A stretch of DNA of 64,000 nt, taken from Pyrocephalus nanus (taxonomy: Eukaryota > Chordata > Aves > Passeriformes > Tyrannidae). The notes beneath the pieces were generated by a model that saw only the letters and a program-made list of their open reading frames with translations, was not told the origin of the DNA and did no database searches. Of the stretch, positions 49,551-59,575 are shown in pieces. Each line of letters starts with the position of its first letter. The first letter of the stretch is position 1. Made by a program: the position numbers and the translations under genes. Location of the stretch: assembly GCA_038380795.1 (NCBI GenBank), contig CM076261.1, forward strand, positions 36,171,866 through 36,235,865, given 5' to 3'.

Positions 49551-50757
49551 TCATGAGGTCTCTCTTGTTGTCAAAAAAAGAAAAATGAAACTCTCATTAA
49601 GATTTGTTGTTTCTTTAGCCTACGTATTTTCAGTAATTTGGAGAACAAAATACTTGTTAATTGTCATTTTTCTTTCACTCATAAATATGTGCCTACAGGC
49701 ATCAAAGCCAAAAAGCAAAAGCAAGACTGAAAGAAAACAGAAAATGCTAAAAGGATTATCCACGTGTTCGTATTTTTGACTGGAAACTTATATCTTGTGT
49801 AGTTTGAAAAATTTTTCAAACTACATGCCCAAAGGTACCAAAATGTGTAGTTTCTGTTTGCCTCCAGTGAGTATTTCTGCTGGTTAAAGAGGAGCCAAAT
49901 TCTGCATGTCTGCTTGCTTTGTCTATGTTTGTCTTCCCATCTGGATTGACAGAGTGACAGAACACACTGTGGAGAAAAAGAAAGAGACAGGAAATACTTT
50001 GAACACAAGAAGGGTTCTGCTCATGCTGAGCATTACTCCCTTGAAGCTAAGGGCTCTGTTCATGAGTCACGCAGTGGGTCTTCGAGAACAACCAACACTC
50101 AACTCCCGTGGAGCCCAAGTTTGGGTAAATAGCTTGAAGTTTTTCGGAATTCTCTTGTACAACTCACATCTGAGAATACTATTTTGATATGGTACTGATT
50201 AATACTATGGAAGAGGAAATGTTCACAGGGTTGTTTTATACAGGCAGTATAATTTTGTATCTTCTCAAACCATGCAAAGGGAGAGTCTTTTCATAAACAC
50301 ACATAATTTCATTAACAATCATATTGTAGTGGACTATTAATAGTTGCTGCTTCTAGTTCTACTCTAATTAGCACAATCTCACACATACCAGAACACTGCG
50401 AAATATAAATGATACCCTGTTATACACTTATATATGGGTTACTTGTATCTGAAAGAAAAAATAATGTTAACTTTTTATTTACAGTACCTTATTCTCTCTC
50501 CCTACTCAGTCATAAAATTTTTGCAACAAATTTAACTGTATTGTATATTTAACAGGAAGTATGCAACATCCTTTTCTCCATTTCTATTTCAGATATACTC
50601 ATTTCCTTATTAATGTAATTTTTGGGCCAGTAATACTTGACCTAATTCACATCCTGTCAGCTGAAGTATATAAAAATCTACAGTAAGATTGCCAGACTTC
50701 TTTCAAAATAGTTTAAAACTCAAAGAAGAGAGAGTAGATCAACTTTATGTTGTTTGC
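49551..50757. other. Unassigned AT-rich DNA
   Basis: No gene or repeat family recognised. The frames at 49351-49779, 49679-50008 (minus) and 49906-50187 have no recognisable domains and partly overlap CR1 remains. Confidence 0.45.
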
Positions 50758-50798
50758 TTTTTTTGTTGTTGTTGTTGTTGGTTTTTTTTGTTTTTGTT
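50758..50798. repeat. (TTG)n/T-rich tract
   Basis: A T-run, five TTG-type units and another T-rich part on the plus strand, directly before a CR1 tail. Confidence 0.9.
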
Positions 50799-50830
50799 AG
50801 TGATATAAATTCACGTCTCTGGCCTCATCT

Positions 50831-51220
50831 TTCATAGAACTATTGAATATTTTGGGTTGGAAGGGATCTTTGAAGATCACCTATTCCAAACCCACTGCAA
50901 TGAACAGGGACATCTTTAGCTAGATCAGGTTGCTGAAAGCTCTAGCCTAACTATGAATGCTTTCAGAAATGGTGACATCCTCAACCTCAATGGTCAACCC
51001 ATTACAGTGTCTCACTGCCTTCACTGTAAAAAATTTCTTCCTTACATCTAATCTAAATGTTCTCTTTTTCAGTTTAAAACCATTATTCCTTGTCCTGTCA
51101 ATATAGGATTCAGTAAAACTCTCTCTTTTCTTTCTGATGAGTTCATTTGAGATTTTTAAAGGGCACATTAATGTCTCCCTGGAATCTTCACTTCTCCAGG
51201 CTGAACAACTCTCTCAAAAG
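50831..51220 (-). mobile_element. CR1 3'-end fragment, minus strand
   Basis: The tail region (TTCATAGAACTATTGAATAT) and 3' UTR (TTGGGTTGGAAGGGATCTTT) lead into the ORF2 C-terminus. The minus frame at 50947-51168 keeps [20 protein letters not shown]. Near the end, CTTCTCCAGGCTGAACAACT is the usual CR1 landmark. A 21-bp tandem duplication follows at once (51221-51255). Confidence 0.88.
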
Positions 51221-51255
51221 CTCCAGTAGTTATTGCTTTCCCTCCAGTAGTTATT
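51221..51255. repeat. 14-bp direct repeat, 21-bp period
   Basis: CTCCAGTAGTTATT occurs at 51221-51234 and 51242-51255. It is a small two-copy tandem duplication at the edge of the CR1 fragment. Confidence 0.9.
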
Positions 51256-54200
51256 CATTAGTCAAATTCTTTGTTTCTCCATTAGCTATGCAAATGTAAC
51301 TTTGTCTTAAATTATTTTTCCTTGATTTCTGGAGATGATCCCATCTACTGATTATCTAGATGTCTCAGCACAACGATGGAGCTCTATTAAAGGTAACTAC
51401 CCCGTATTTGAGTGTTCAAAAAAAAAAGACAAATGAAAAATATTTTGTCAGAACATTGTAAAGGAAAATAGTGATAAATAAAAGCTTAAAATAGCTATAA
51501 AGATATCCTTCTGGCCAAGCTGCTCAACATGAATGTGAAATCTGATAGGATAATAACTCTGCAAATCATCTAAACTGAGAACGCCTCTAGTATATGATTG
51601 TGTTCTCAGCATACAATTTTATTTTGTTTCAAACCATCATACTGTGTGTGCATGTGTGTATGTGTGTGAGCACTTTCCAACTTTTTAACCCTGTAACTGC
51701 CCAAGTTAAACATATCAAAGCAATGGGTGTGCACCAGAAAGATAATCGGATGTATGGCCTTTCATATCTAAGGAAGACACTTAGATTAGAGTTAGTGTCC
51801 CTCATACACCCTAGCTATTCAGAATTCAAACAATTAATATTTTCTTTAAAAAACAAATAAAAATAGAATTAAAAATATAATGCACATTAAAAAAGCAGTG
51901 ATCAGACCCCCTAAAAAAAAAACTAACAAGTGGTTTGTTCGTCTGCTGCATATAGGCTTGATTTGCACAAATCTTTCTGTCTGTATACCAGAGTACATTT
52001 CAGCTGGAATAAAGAATAGAGGAAAATCATATTTAAGCTTGAATCATAAAAAATATTTGTAAGTTCTGCTAGAAAAATCTGATTTGATATAGAAATATTC
52101 AAAACTAAAATTTTTTATTTCATCTGTGTTAATGAGAGAAACTAATAGGAAAATTCCAAAACTAAATATGGCTTTGTTGCCAACTTTTCTTGTTGCCTTT
52201 CCTCATGTTTATTTGGACATATCATATTATGGAAAATAATAAGTTCTTATGGGATAGCTGTATAATTTTTTTATAAATTCAGAGTTGTCAAACAAAGAAA
52301 TATATTGTGGAACAAGTCAAAGGATCAGTTCCTCCCACCTCTTTAAAAGTGACAGGATTCAGATGGATGGTCTTTATCAGAAAAAGTCACACAAAAATCT
52401 TAGTCATTAGTACAAAACAGAGAAAAGTAAACAGGGAAAAAATTAGCTTATTTGAGAGAGAAAGAAGGAAGATACATTTTGAGGTCACTGTTGTTCTGAA
52501 GAGGAAACTATATATACAGACTTCTTTATCCAATGATGTAAACACTAGCCTCAAGTAAAACTAATAAATCTAAAGTAGACATCAAATACAAGTTTCTTAT
52601 ATCTCAGCTGATTTTTAAGAGAGTTAGAAGGAAATTTCTTTTATATTAAAAGTGCCACAACTGGGAAAACCAGAAGTATTTTGAAATGAACAGGAAAGGG
52701 AAGATGAGGTGCAATTATTCCTGTTTTTAGAACTGAAACATCTTGGAAGAGCAAAAATATCAGTGGAGAATAAGGCAGAAAAAATTTAGGACAGTGATGG
52801 AAGGCCTAGGTTGCCAGATATGCAGCAGAGTACTTATTTCATGTAATAGCATGAATGGTATTTATTTAAGTAAACTTGCAAACATTTTCAGATTGATAAT
52901 ACTATAAAAATTTTACTTTTCTTGCTTAATTATTTAATAAATGTTATTTTCCTGAAAATTTACAAATTTTTGTATCAAATTATTTTAATACAGTAATTTC
53001 TTTGCAGGACATTCCCAAGAGGAAAAAAATTTCTAAGTGATAAGAGGCAGGTAGAGGGAAAAGAAAAAAATGTGGTGCCTGTTCTAGAGTACTGAATTCA
53101 AATGAATTCAGTTAGAGAAACTCTACAAATCTTTTGTATGTATAGTAGGAGTACAAAGATAAGCAGTTGATTCTGAATTTAGCAGCTTGTATTTTATTCT
53201 ACAGTAATATCACTGGTAAGGTATTTTTATACTAGGAAGGTTTGTAGTCTCATAGTTCTCTGGAAATTTTCAATCTTAAAATTTTTGATTGATCTTTTTT
53301 CCTTTGAGTTACCTTATCACAGGTATTACCAGCTTTGTTGGTGCTCCTAACTGTAATAGCCTTCTCTAATCACTGCCACATATAATAACTTGGGACACCT
53401 TGCACTCAGTGGACTGGAATGATACAGTTCACAGAGAATGAAGATAGGTTGAGTATTTTATTGTACTTTCTCTCTTCTCCTTCTACTAATCTTTGAATTA
53501 TTATGCAAACTCAATATTTTATTGATAATTAGGAGCTGGAAGTGAAAATTGAATTTACGTTTAATCCCTACATAAAGAAAGATTAAATTAAAAAGTATTG
53601 CGGTCACCTTGTCTGGTTGTTTAATGTGCAAAGACCTGAGTTTTCTGGCCTTATTACACACAGAATGTGTTGCAAGATTAGACTACATTAAAGATTAAAA
53701 GAAGTACAATTCCGTGAAGACAGATCCTGTTTGGTCTATTCTTCTTTGGCAAATCTTGAATGAGGATGTAAATATTTATTTCTGCAAAAAAGAAGAATAT
53801 TACTCAGATAGAAATTAATACAATGTGAATTTTAATGTAGAGGAGGCTTCAATACTTTATTAGAATGACAGTGCTGGAGAGACTAGTTCAAGGAACTGAA
53901 GGCATGTCTTGTAGTAAAGTGTTGCATAAAGATAAAATATCTTCAGTGTTTGGTGGACGTTTTTGAAAAACATTTTAGTATTACTTTCTGTAATTAGTTT
54001 AATATTAATTAATCTAGTATTTTGTAATACCTATAGACTACATTCATTCACAAGACAAATCTTCCTGTCAAATATGTATAACCATTATAGATTTGATTTA
54101 GTTTTGAGAGAAACAGAATATGTATAAGAACATTTACCATTTGTTTAATATAGTTGGTTTTGTTTTAACTGTGTGCTCTAAAAGCTGGATGAAGAAAAGG

Positions 54201-54327
54201 TTAATGAAGTTTGATGATAACTTAATACTGGACACATTTTGCTCACAATATAATGAATTTGCTCATATATACTATAATGCCCTCTGGAATTCTCTGATGA
54301 AGTTGACATTCCTTGTATTTTATGTAC
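51256..54327. other. AT-rich DNA, no gene recognised
   Basis: No gene or repeat family recognised. A short TG/TA-rich run lies near 51645-51668. Short frames at 51594-51860, 52307-52558 and 53458-53661 (minus) carry no recognisable domain. Confidence 0.5.
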
Positions 54328-54350
54328 TATATATATATATATATATATAT
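54328..54350. repeat. (TA)n microsatellite
   Basis: About 23 bp of pure TA. The frame at 54120-54494 crosses it with a Tyr-Ile run and is not considered a gene. Confidence 0.95.
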
Positions 54351-54619
54351 GTAAAATTTATCATCCTTTACCTGCAAAATTTACTATGTCAAGAGACAAA
54401 GCTGAAAAAAGTAAGAAAAGGAATGTATGTGGGGGGTTATTCCTTTTACCATGGGAAAAAGTTACAGAGATATCCTGATATAGGTCATACATGAAATATC
54501 TGGAAGAGCTGAGAAATAAATCCAGATATGCCTCATTTTCATTCATACCTACAATTACTGAAAATTTTCAGAAAATTTTGAGTGAAATTGAGTTTTGGGG
54601 GGTTACCTGGTTTGGGGAT
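54351..54619. other. AT-rich DNA between simple repeats
   Basis: Nothing recognised. A few G-runs appear at 54597-54617 at the edge of the next tract. Confidence 0.4.
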
Positions 54620-54686
54620 TTTTTTTTGAGTTTTGTTTTGTTTTGTTTGTTAAAGCTTTGTTTGTTTGTTTGTTTGCTTGTTTTGG
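54620..54686. repeat. (TTTG)n/(TTTTG)n tract
   Basis: TTTTG and TTTG units on the plus strand after a T-run. The frame at 54491-54727 runs through it. Confidence 0.88.
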
Positions 54687-55304
54687 TGAACCTTGCATTA
54701 TTCATTGAGATGAAATTTCAGCAATAAACAAGTGTACCTCACAGAAATCTGCCTGCTATTGTGCTGGGTTTACAATGGGAGTCTGCCTCTTTTTCTGTCA
54801 TCTCATTGCACAGCTTTTGGACTAGACATCTCTGTCTCAGATCTTAATCTGTCTCAGACTCCTCTTAATCTGTCCCAAAATAAGATCTGCATAGCACATT
54901 TGATTCTACACAGAAACCATGCTGTACTTCAGGATTTCCAGGTTCTCTATTAATGAAAAACATTGCATGTTTGTAAACCTACAGATTTAAACACAAGTTT
55001 CCTGTTACTGACTTACCTAGAAACTCTATCAACCATAACTAATGCTGGGAATGACACAACTGGTAAAACTGCATTTTCAGGCAGAATGACATTAATTGGA
55101 ATTGTTTCCCAAAGATAAGTATTCAACTTGTCCCTTTTGGTAATGGAGAAATTTGGTAGAGGAAGGAAGAGAAACTGAATTGCAAAGAAATGTACTTTTG
55201 TAGCAGAATGTAAATACATTCTTTATTCTTGGGAAAATCATCTGTGTCTGAGTCCCTATATAAATATGTGGAAGGAACATGATGGATACATGAGCAATTT
55301 ATAT
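54687..55304. other. Unassigned DNA
   Basis: No gene or repeat recognised. It ends with TATAT at 55300-55304, a candidate target duplication of the next element. Confidence 0.45.
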
Positions 55305-55664
55305 TGTGTTCTGTAGTTTTATAAACTTTGCTTTAATATAGTTTTATAGATATTATGAGTTACAAGTGCCAAGACGGCTGCAAGTCTCCTAGCTAGAACA
55401 AAAGGAACTTTGTGCCAAGAAGAAGGTGGGGTTTGATAAAGTAAATAATTATTTTATTCTGACTAGATACCTGTTATAAACCAATTATAAGTGTATTTGT
55501 AATGTATGTTTATATCTGGACAGTAGCTTGTAACCAATTGTATGCATCTGGTCATGAGACCTTGTATGGAGAAACTATAAAAGGTCAAAATTCTTTTAAT
55601 AAAACAGACATATTGGAGATTTTATAGATCGTGTGCATATGTTAACCGAGCCCCTCTGTCAACA
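55305..55664 (+). mobile_element. ERV LTR, plus strand, solo, with possible 5-bp target duplication
   Basis: A 360-bp unit starting TGTGTT and ending TCAACA. It has a TATA box (CTATAAAAGG, 55575-55584) and a poly(A) signal AATAAA starting at 55598, with CCAATTATAAG and AACCAATTG upstream. Identical TATAT pentamers flank it (55300-55304 and 55665-55669), as expected for a 5-bp target-site duplication, although the motif is simple enough to occur by chance. The left end is inferred from that duplication; clearly LTR-like sequence starts only at about 55367 (TGCCAAGACGGCTGCAAGTC). No internal retroviral sequence adjoins, so it is solo. Class not assigned. Confidence 0.72.
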
Positions 55665-56479
55665 TATATAACTTTCTTAGCCAGTAACTTCATAATTTAA
55701 AAATCTGGAAGAAATCTTGAGATCACAAGCAAAAATATCATTATTCTTCTTCTAATAGAGTATAGTAACAACTGGACAAAATTATTTTTTTCTAAATTTT
55801 TCTTTTCTTTCGTTGTTTTCAAGAATTTCAAATCTACACTGTACAACAGACAGGCAGGAAAAAGCCTCCAGCCTTCTCACTTTTTTTTTGTCAAGTTATT
55901 AGAGTATTCTTACCAATGATCAAGGAAGATCAGACTCCCCTTAGGGTGAACTAGAGCCAGCCCCTAGATATCAGCTTTTTAAATTAGACTATTATATAGG
56001 ATATGGAGGCTTATTCTACCTTGGAAGGACCTGTAGCTTCTGTGATTTATATGAAGAAAATTGCTGCTGAGGTAAATTGCACAGCTCTTCACTACTGCCT
56101 GGTGGCAGGAAATTTTGATAGTGAAATGCCTATAGTGAGGGATTCTGAGGGATTTTGAATTGAGAAAGTTGACAAATTTTTCAAATAGATTATATCAGCC
56201 TTCCTAATTACTCAGAGAAGCCAAACATTATCTAGTGAATACAGTGTTTGCTAAGACTAACTGGGAATTTTAATGACCAATAATTGCTGTATGTTATTAA
56301 TTTTATGAACGAAAACACTGGACTATTTCTTGTTTAGATGTATTAATTTACTTTATATGTAGACTGCAAAAGACTATGAGAGGTTTCTTGGTGTTTTTGT
56401 CTTTTTTCCTCATCCTTGACTGAACAGCGTAAATACTCTGAACTTGAATAAGTGTGTATAAGTCACTGAAGAACAGAAC
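55665..56479. other. AT-rich DNA, no gene recognised
   Basis: Nothing assignable between the LTR and the SINE. Confidence 0.5.
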
Positions 56480-56608
56480 ACTCTGAATCAGAAGGACCCA
56501 CAAGGATCATCAAGTCCAACTCAAGTGAATGGCCCATATGGGGATCAAACTCATAACCCTGACATTATTAACACCATGCTCTCTTTCAATACCAGATTAT
56601 CTCACAAA
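56480..56608 (-). mobile_element. tRNA-Ile-derived SINE with CR1-like tail (TguSINE1 type)
   Basis: Read on the minus strand, the head resembles tRNA-Ile(AAT). An anticodon-loop sequence TTAATAA (plus 56565-56571) sits between GAGAGCATGGTG and ATGTCAGG. The B box GAGTTTGATCCCC (56540-56552) follows, then CATATGGGCCATTCACTT at the tRNA 3' end. The A-box end near 56590-56608 is worn. The tail GAGTTGGACTTGATGATCCT plus TGTGGGTCC matches the 3' tail of the CR1 copies at 10155 and 41018-41073 on their sense strands. This is the known arrangement of TguSINE1, which CR1 machinery is thought to mobilise. The 3' end has lost the clean ATTCTGTGATTCT repeat. It is not a functional tRNA gene: the A box and acceptor stem are degraded. 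Confidence 0.87.
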
Positions 56609-56819
56609 TGAGAGAATAAAGTGAAGATGAAAGTTCAAAAAATCTTTTTGAAGATAAGTTCAAAAAATTAAGAATCATAACAATGGTCTGATTACTTTGA
56701 TCTTTGCCTTGCATTAGTAAGGAAGGTAATCATTCTTTTATTGTATCATTAAATATCTGTCTGGTACTTTTTCTTTTCATTCTCCTAATATGACTTCACT
56801 TAATCACTAACATTTTGTC
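56609..56819. other. AT-rich DNA
   Basis: Nothing recognised. Confidence 0.45.
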
Positions 56820-57004
56820 AAACAAAACAAAACAAAACAAACAAAAAAAAACCCACACAAAAACCCCCCAAACCAAACCAAACCAACCAACCAAACAAGC
56901 AAAAAAACCAACCAAAAAAAAAAAAAAAAAAACCAAACCAAAAAACCAAACCAAACCAAACCAAAAAAAAAACAACCAAAAACAAAACAAAAAAACCCCA
57001 CAAC
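56820..57004. repeat. A/C-rich low-complexity tract
   Basis: About 185 bp of AAAAC, AACC and ACC units, including an 18-19 nt A-run. The minus strand is T-rich with many GG pairs spaced by TT or TTT, so it can be written as repeated GGTTTGGTTTGG. Frames on both strands here (56796-57036) are Phe/Gly/Val or Lys/Pro/Thr/Asn strings and are not genes. Confidence 0.93.
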
Positions 57005-59343
57005 TATGTTTAGGAAAGCACAACACCTACTGGTAAAGGAAAATTTTTGCCCTAGACAGTGATTTAATACCAGCAGAAAAACAGTTCCAGGGTTAGGGAG
57101 AAAGATTCAAAAAGAGAAGTTCAAATTCTTCACACTTAAAGATGAAAGAGGAGATATAGAAAGAAGAAACTGTATTAAATCAAATTCCCAGGATGAGAAG
57201 AAGTTGAGAGGAGCAAGTTGGCTCATTGACTCTCCCATTCTTCCCTCTTAGAGAAAACCAGTCTGGAGCGGGAAATTCTGAAAGAGAGATGGGATTCCTC
57301 TATGATGAAGAAGATGTACTAATGGGTTGATAAACAGAGAACTATAATGCTTTCCTCGAAGGTAAAGGGTATAGAAACATAAGTGATGTATATGCAGGAT
57401 AAAAAAAAAAAGCTAGGGAAGTGATGTCTTATGATTCCTTATCCTAGAGACTTAACAGTATTAGAAAAGGTATAGTGGAAGTGTATCTCTCTCCTGTAGA
57501 GAATTTTCAAACCACTTTCTTCAGTTTTGTAGGTTGTAAAAATGGAAGAAATTTTCTGTCTCAGAACTTCCCACCCCAAACAACATGGGAAGAAGAAGTC
57601 AGAGTACTCTATTTTGGAAGAAAAGGAGGTGTAAATCACCAAAAGCATATATCAGAACAGAGAGGGTCTTAACTATTGAGATTTTGAGAACAGACTTCAA
57701 ATTATTTTATTTGAATCTTGTGTTAAGCAAATATTTAATAAATTTATTATGAAATAATGACAGATAAGCACCTAATTATAATATAGTAGGGTTAGAAATA
57801 ATTCAAGCATGAGGGAATGTATGAATTTGGCATGAGAGAATTTATTTTATTGTAATGCTTTTTTTCATTGAATTATGGTTGAGAGTTGAATAAGAACATT
57901 AATAGTTAAAAATTATTCAGAAAAAGAGAAAGACACTTGAAAACCAGTTTTTAGGCAAGTGGATAGTAAAGCAAAATTTTAAGTCTTTAAACAGAATTCT
58001 AGAACCAGTAGGTAAGCACTTTCTGCTATTATCCACTCATTGCTCTGTCAGTGCCAGTTACAGATTAGATTCACAATAAAATGATCCTAGAAAAGACTAC
58101 ATGTTCTAAACATTTAGGTAGAAAAGTTCACCACGTATTGGAGAAAAGATTAAACCATTTTTTCTCTTGTAGTGCAATTCACTTCCACTTAATAATTTTT
58201 GGACACCTTGAAAACTATCTCCTGCAGTAACTGTCAAGTTTTGCATAAATGAAATATATTTTTAGTTGAATTTCAGTTTGCTACCCACAATAATAATAAT
58301 AATAAAAAAGAAGATCATAGGTTGAAAATTATTATTCTTCTTTTCTGGAATACTGCATCACAAATCATGTTTTGGGCTTCTGTCTTTTCATTAAATTCAT
58401 GTCCCTATGAATTGACTGAAGAGCTATTCACTGTAACATCGATAGTCAGAGTTGAATTGTTTCCTTTATTACATTAATAATTCTCAAAAAAAATTAAAAA
58501 ATTAAAAATTGCCTGTAGAACTGTATACAGCTGTAGGCAGATATGTCAGCCTGGAAATAACTTGCAAACCTTCAGAATAGTTTGTGTCTAACAAATACAA
58601 GAGGACTACTTTAACTTCATTTATTTTACTTTTTATATCAAACTTCATCCTCCTGTTTATGGTCTGTTCAAAACCAGATACTTTAATAAGCTTCTATCAA
58701 GGATATTTTGAATCACAAGTCCTGTAAGGAATACTTTAACATATTTATCAATACACATGCCGGTTCTTCTGTTTTGTTACCTGAAGTTCTGCAAATTGAC
58801 AACTAGAATAGCTGTAATAGATAAAGGGTCACATTTTCTGAGCATTCTCAGACTCTTCCAACAATTCCACTAAACAGGAATCCTGCCCTGCTTTATCTCA
58901 TGAACTGCTTTGTAGCCCATGTGCTTCAAATTCGAAGTCAGAAGTCTGAAAATACATGGGTTTTTTTAAGATGTAGCCTCACTTACTTTGGTGTAGATGC
59001 TCAGAATATTTTAATTTTTCTAATCTGCAGTCACTGCTGGTTGCCCTTGTAGGCTCTCTAAAAGAAAATATTTCTGTCAAACATCTACAGTATCACCATG
59101 TAGTCAGGTTACACCCTGAAAATAACAAGAATTAATTAATCTCCTCACACAGTCCTTCCCAGAAACCAGTGTTGCTGTTACCATGTTATAAATCTTTTCA
59201 CTCTTTTCCTGAATAATAAGCAGTTTATGTAATCTCACTTTTCAGTCTCTGAATTCAATGGTTTTTTTTCTTGGATAACTGGCTTTTGAAATTGATTTGC
59301 TAGTAGCAGCTGAAGAACTAGTGGCATTCAGGCTCAAAGTGGT
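57005..59343. other. AT-rich DNA, no gene recognised
   Basis: No gene or family-level repeat recognised. A short AAT run lies at 58289-58306. Confidence 0.5.
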
Positions 59344-59371
59344 CACAGTGTTTTCAAGGGAAAACACTGTG
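59344..59371. repeat. Perfect 11-bp hairpin, 6-nt loop
   Basis: CACAGTGTTTT (59344-59354) and AAAACACTGTG (59361-59371) are exact reverse complements around CAAGGG. It lies directly upstream of the T/G tract starting at 59397. Confidence 0.87.
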
Positions 59372-59396
59372 TTTGCTTTGTGTTGGGTTTTGTTGT

Positions 59397-59575
59397 TAAT
59401 GGGGTTTTTTGGTGGGTTTTGTTTGATTGTTTTTATTTGGTTTTATTGGAGTTTTGTTTTTTTTTTGTTGTTATTGGGTTTGAGGGGGTTGGTTTGGTTG
59501 GTTGGTTTTGGATTTTTTTTGTTGTTGTTGGGTTATTTTGTTTTGTTGTGTTGTTGTTGGCGGTTTTTTATGAGC
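59397..59575. repeat. T/G-rich low-complexity tract
   Basis: About 180 bp of T with G-runs. 59484-59511 reads GGGGG followed by five GG pairs spaced by two to four T. A 131-codon frame (59297-59692) crosses it; its Phe/Gly/Leu/Val composition is an artefact of the tract. Confidence 0.92.

Noticed and set aside
56531..56608. Possible tRNA-Ile gene
   Set aside because: The anticodon loop and B box are recognisable, but the A box and acceptor stem are degraded and a CR1-like tail is attached, so it is a SINE copy.
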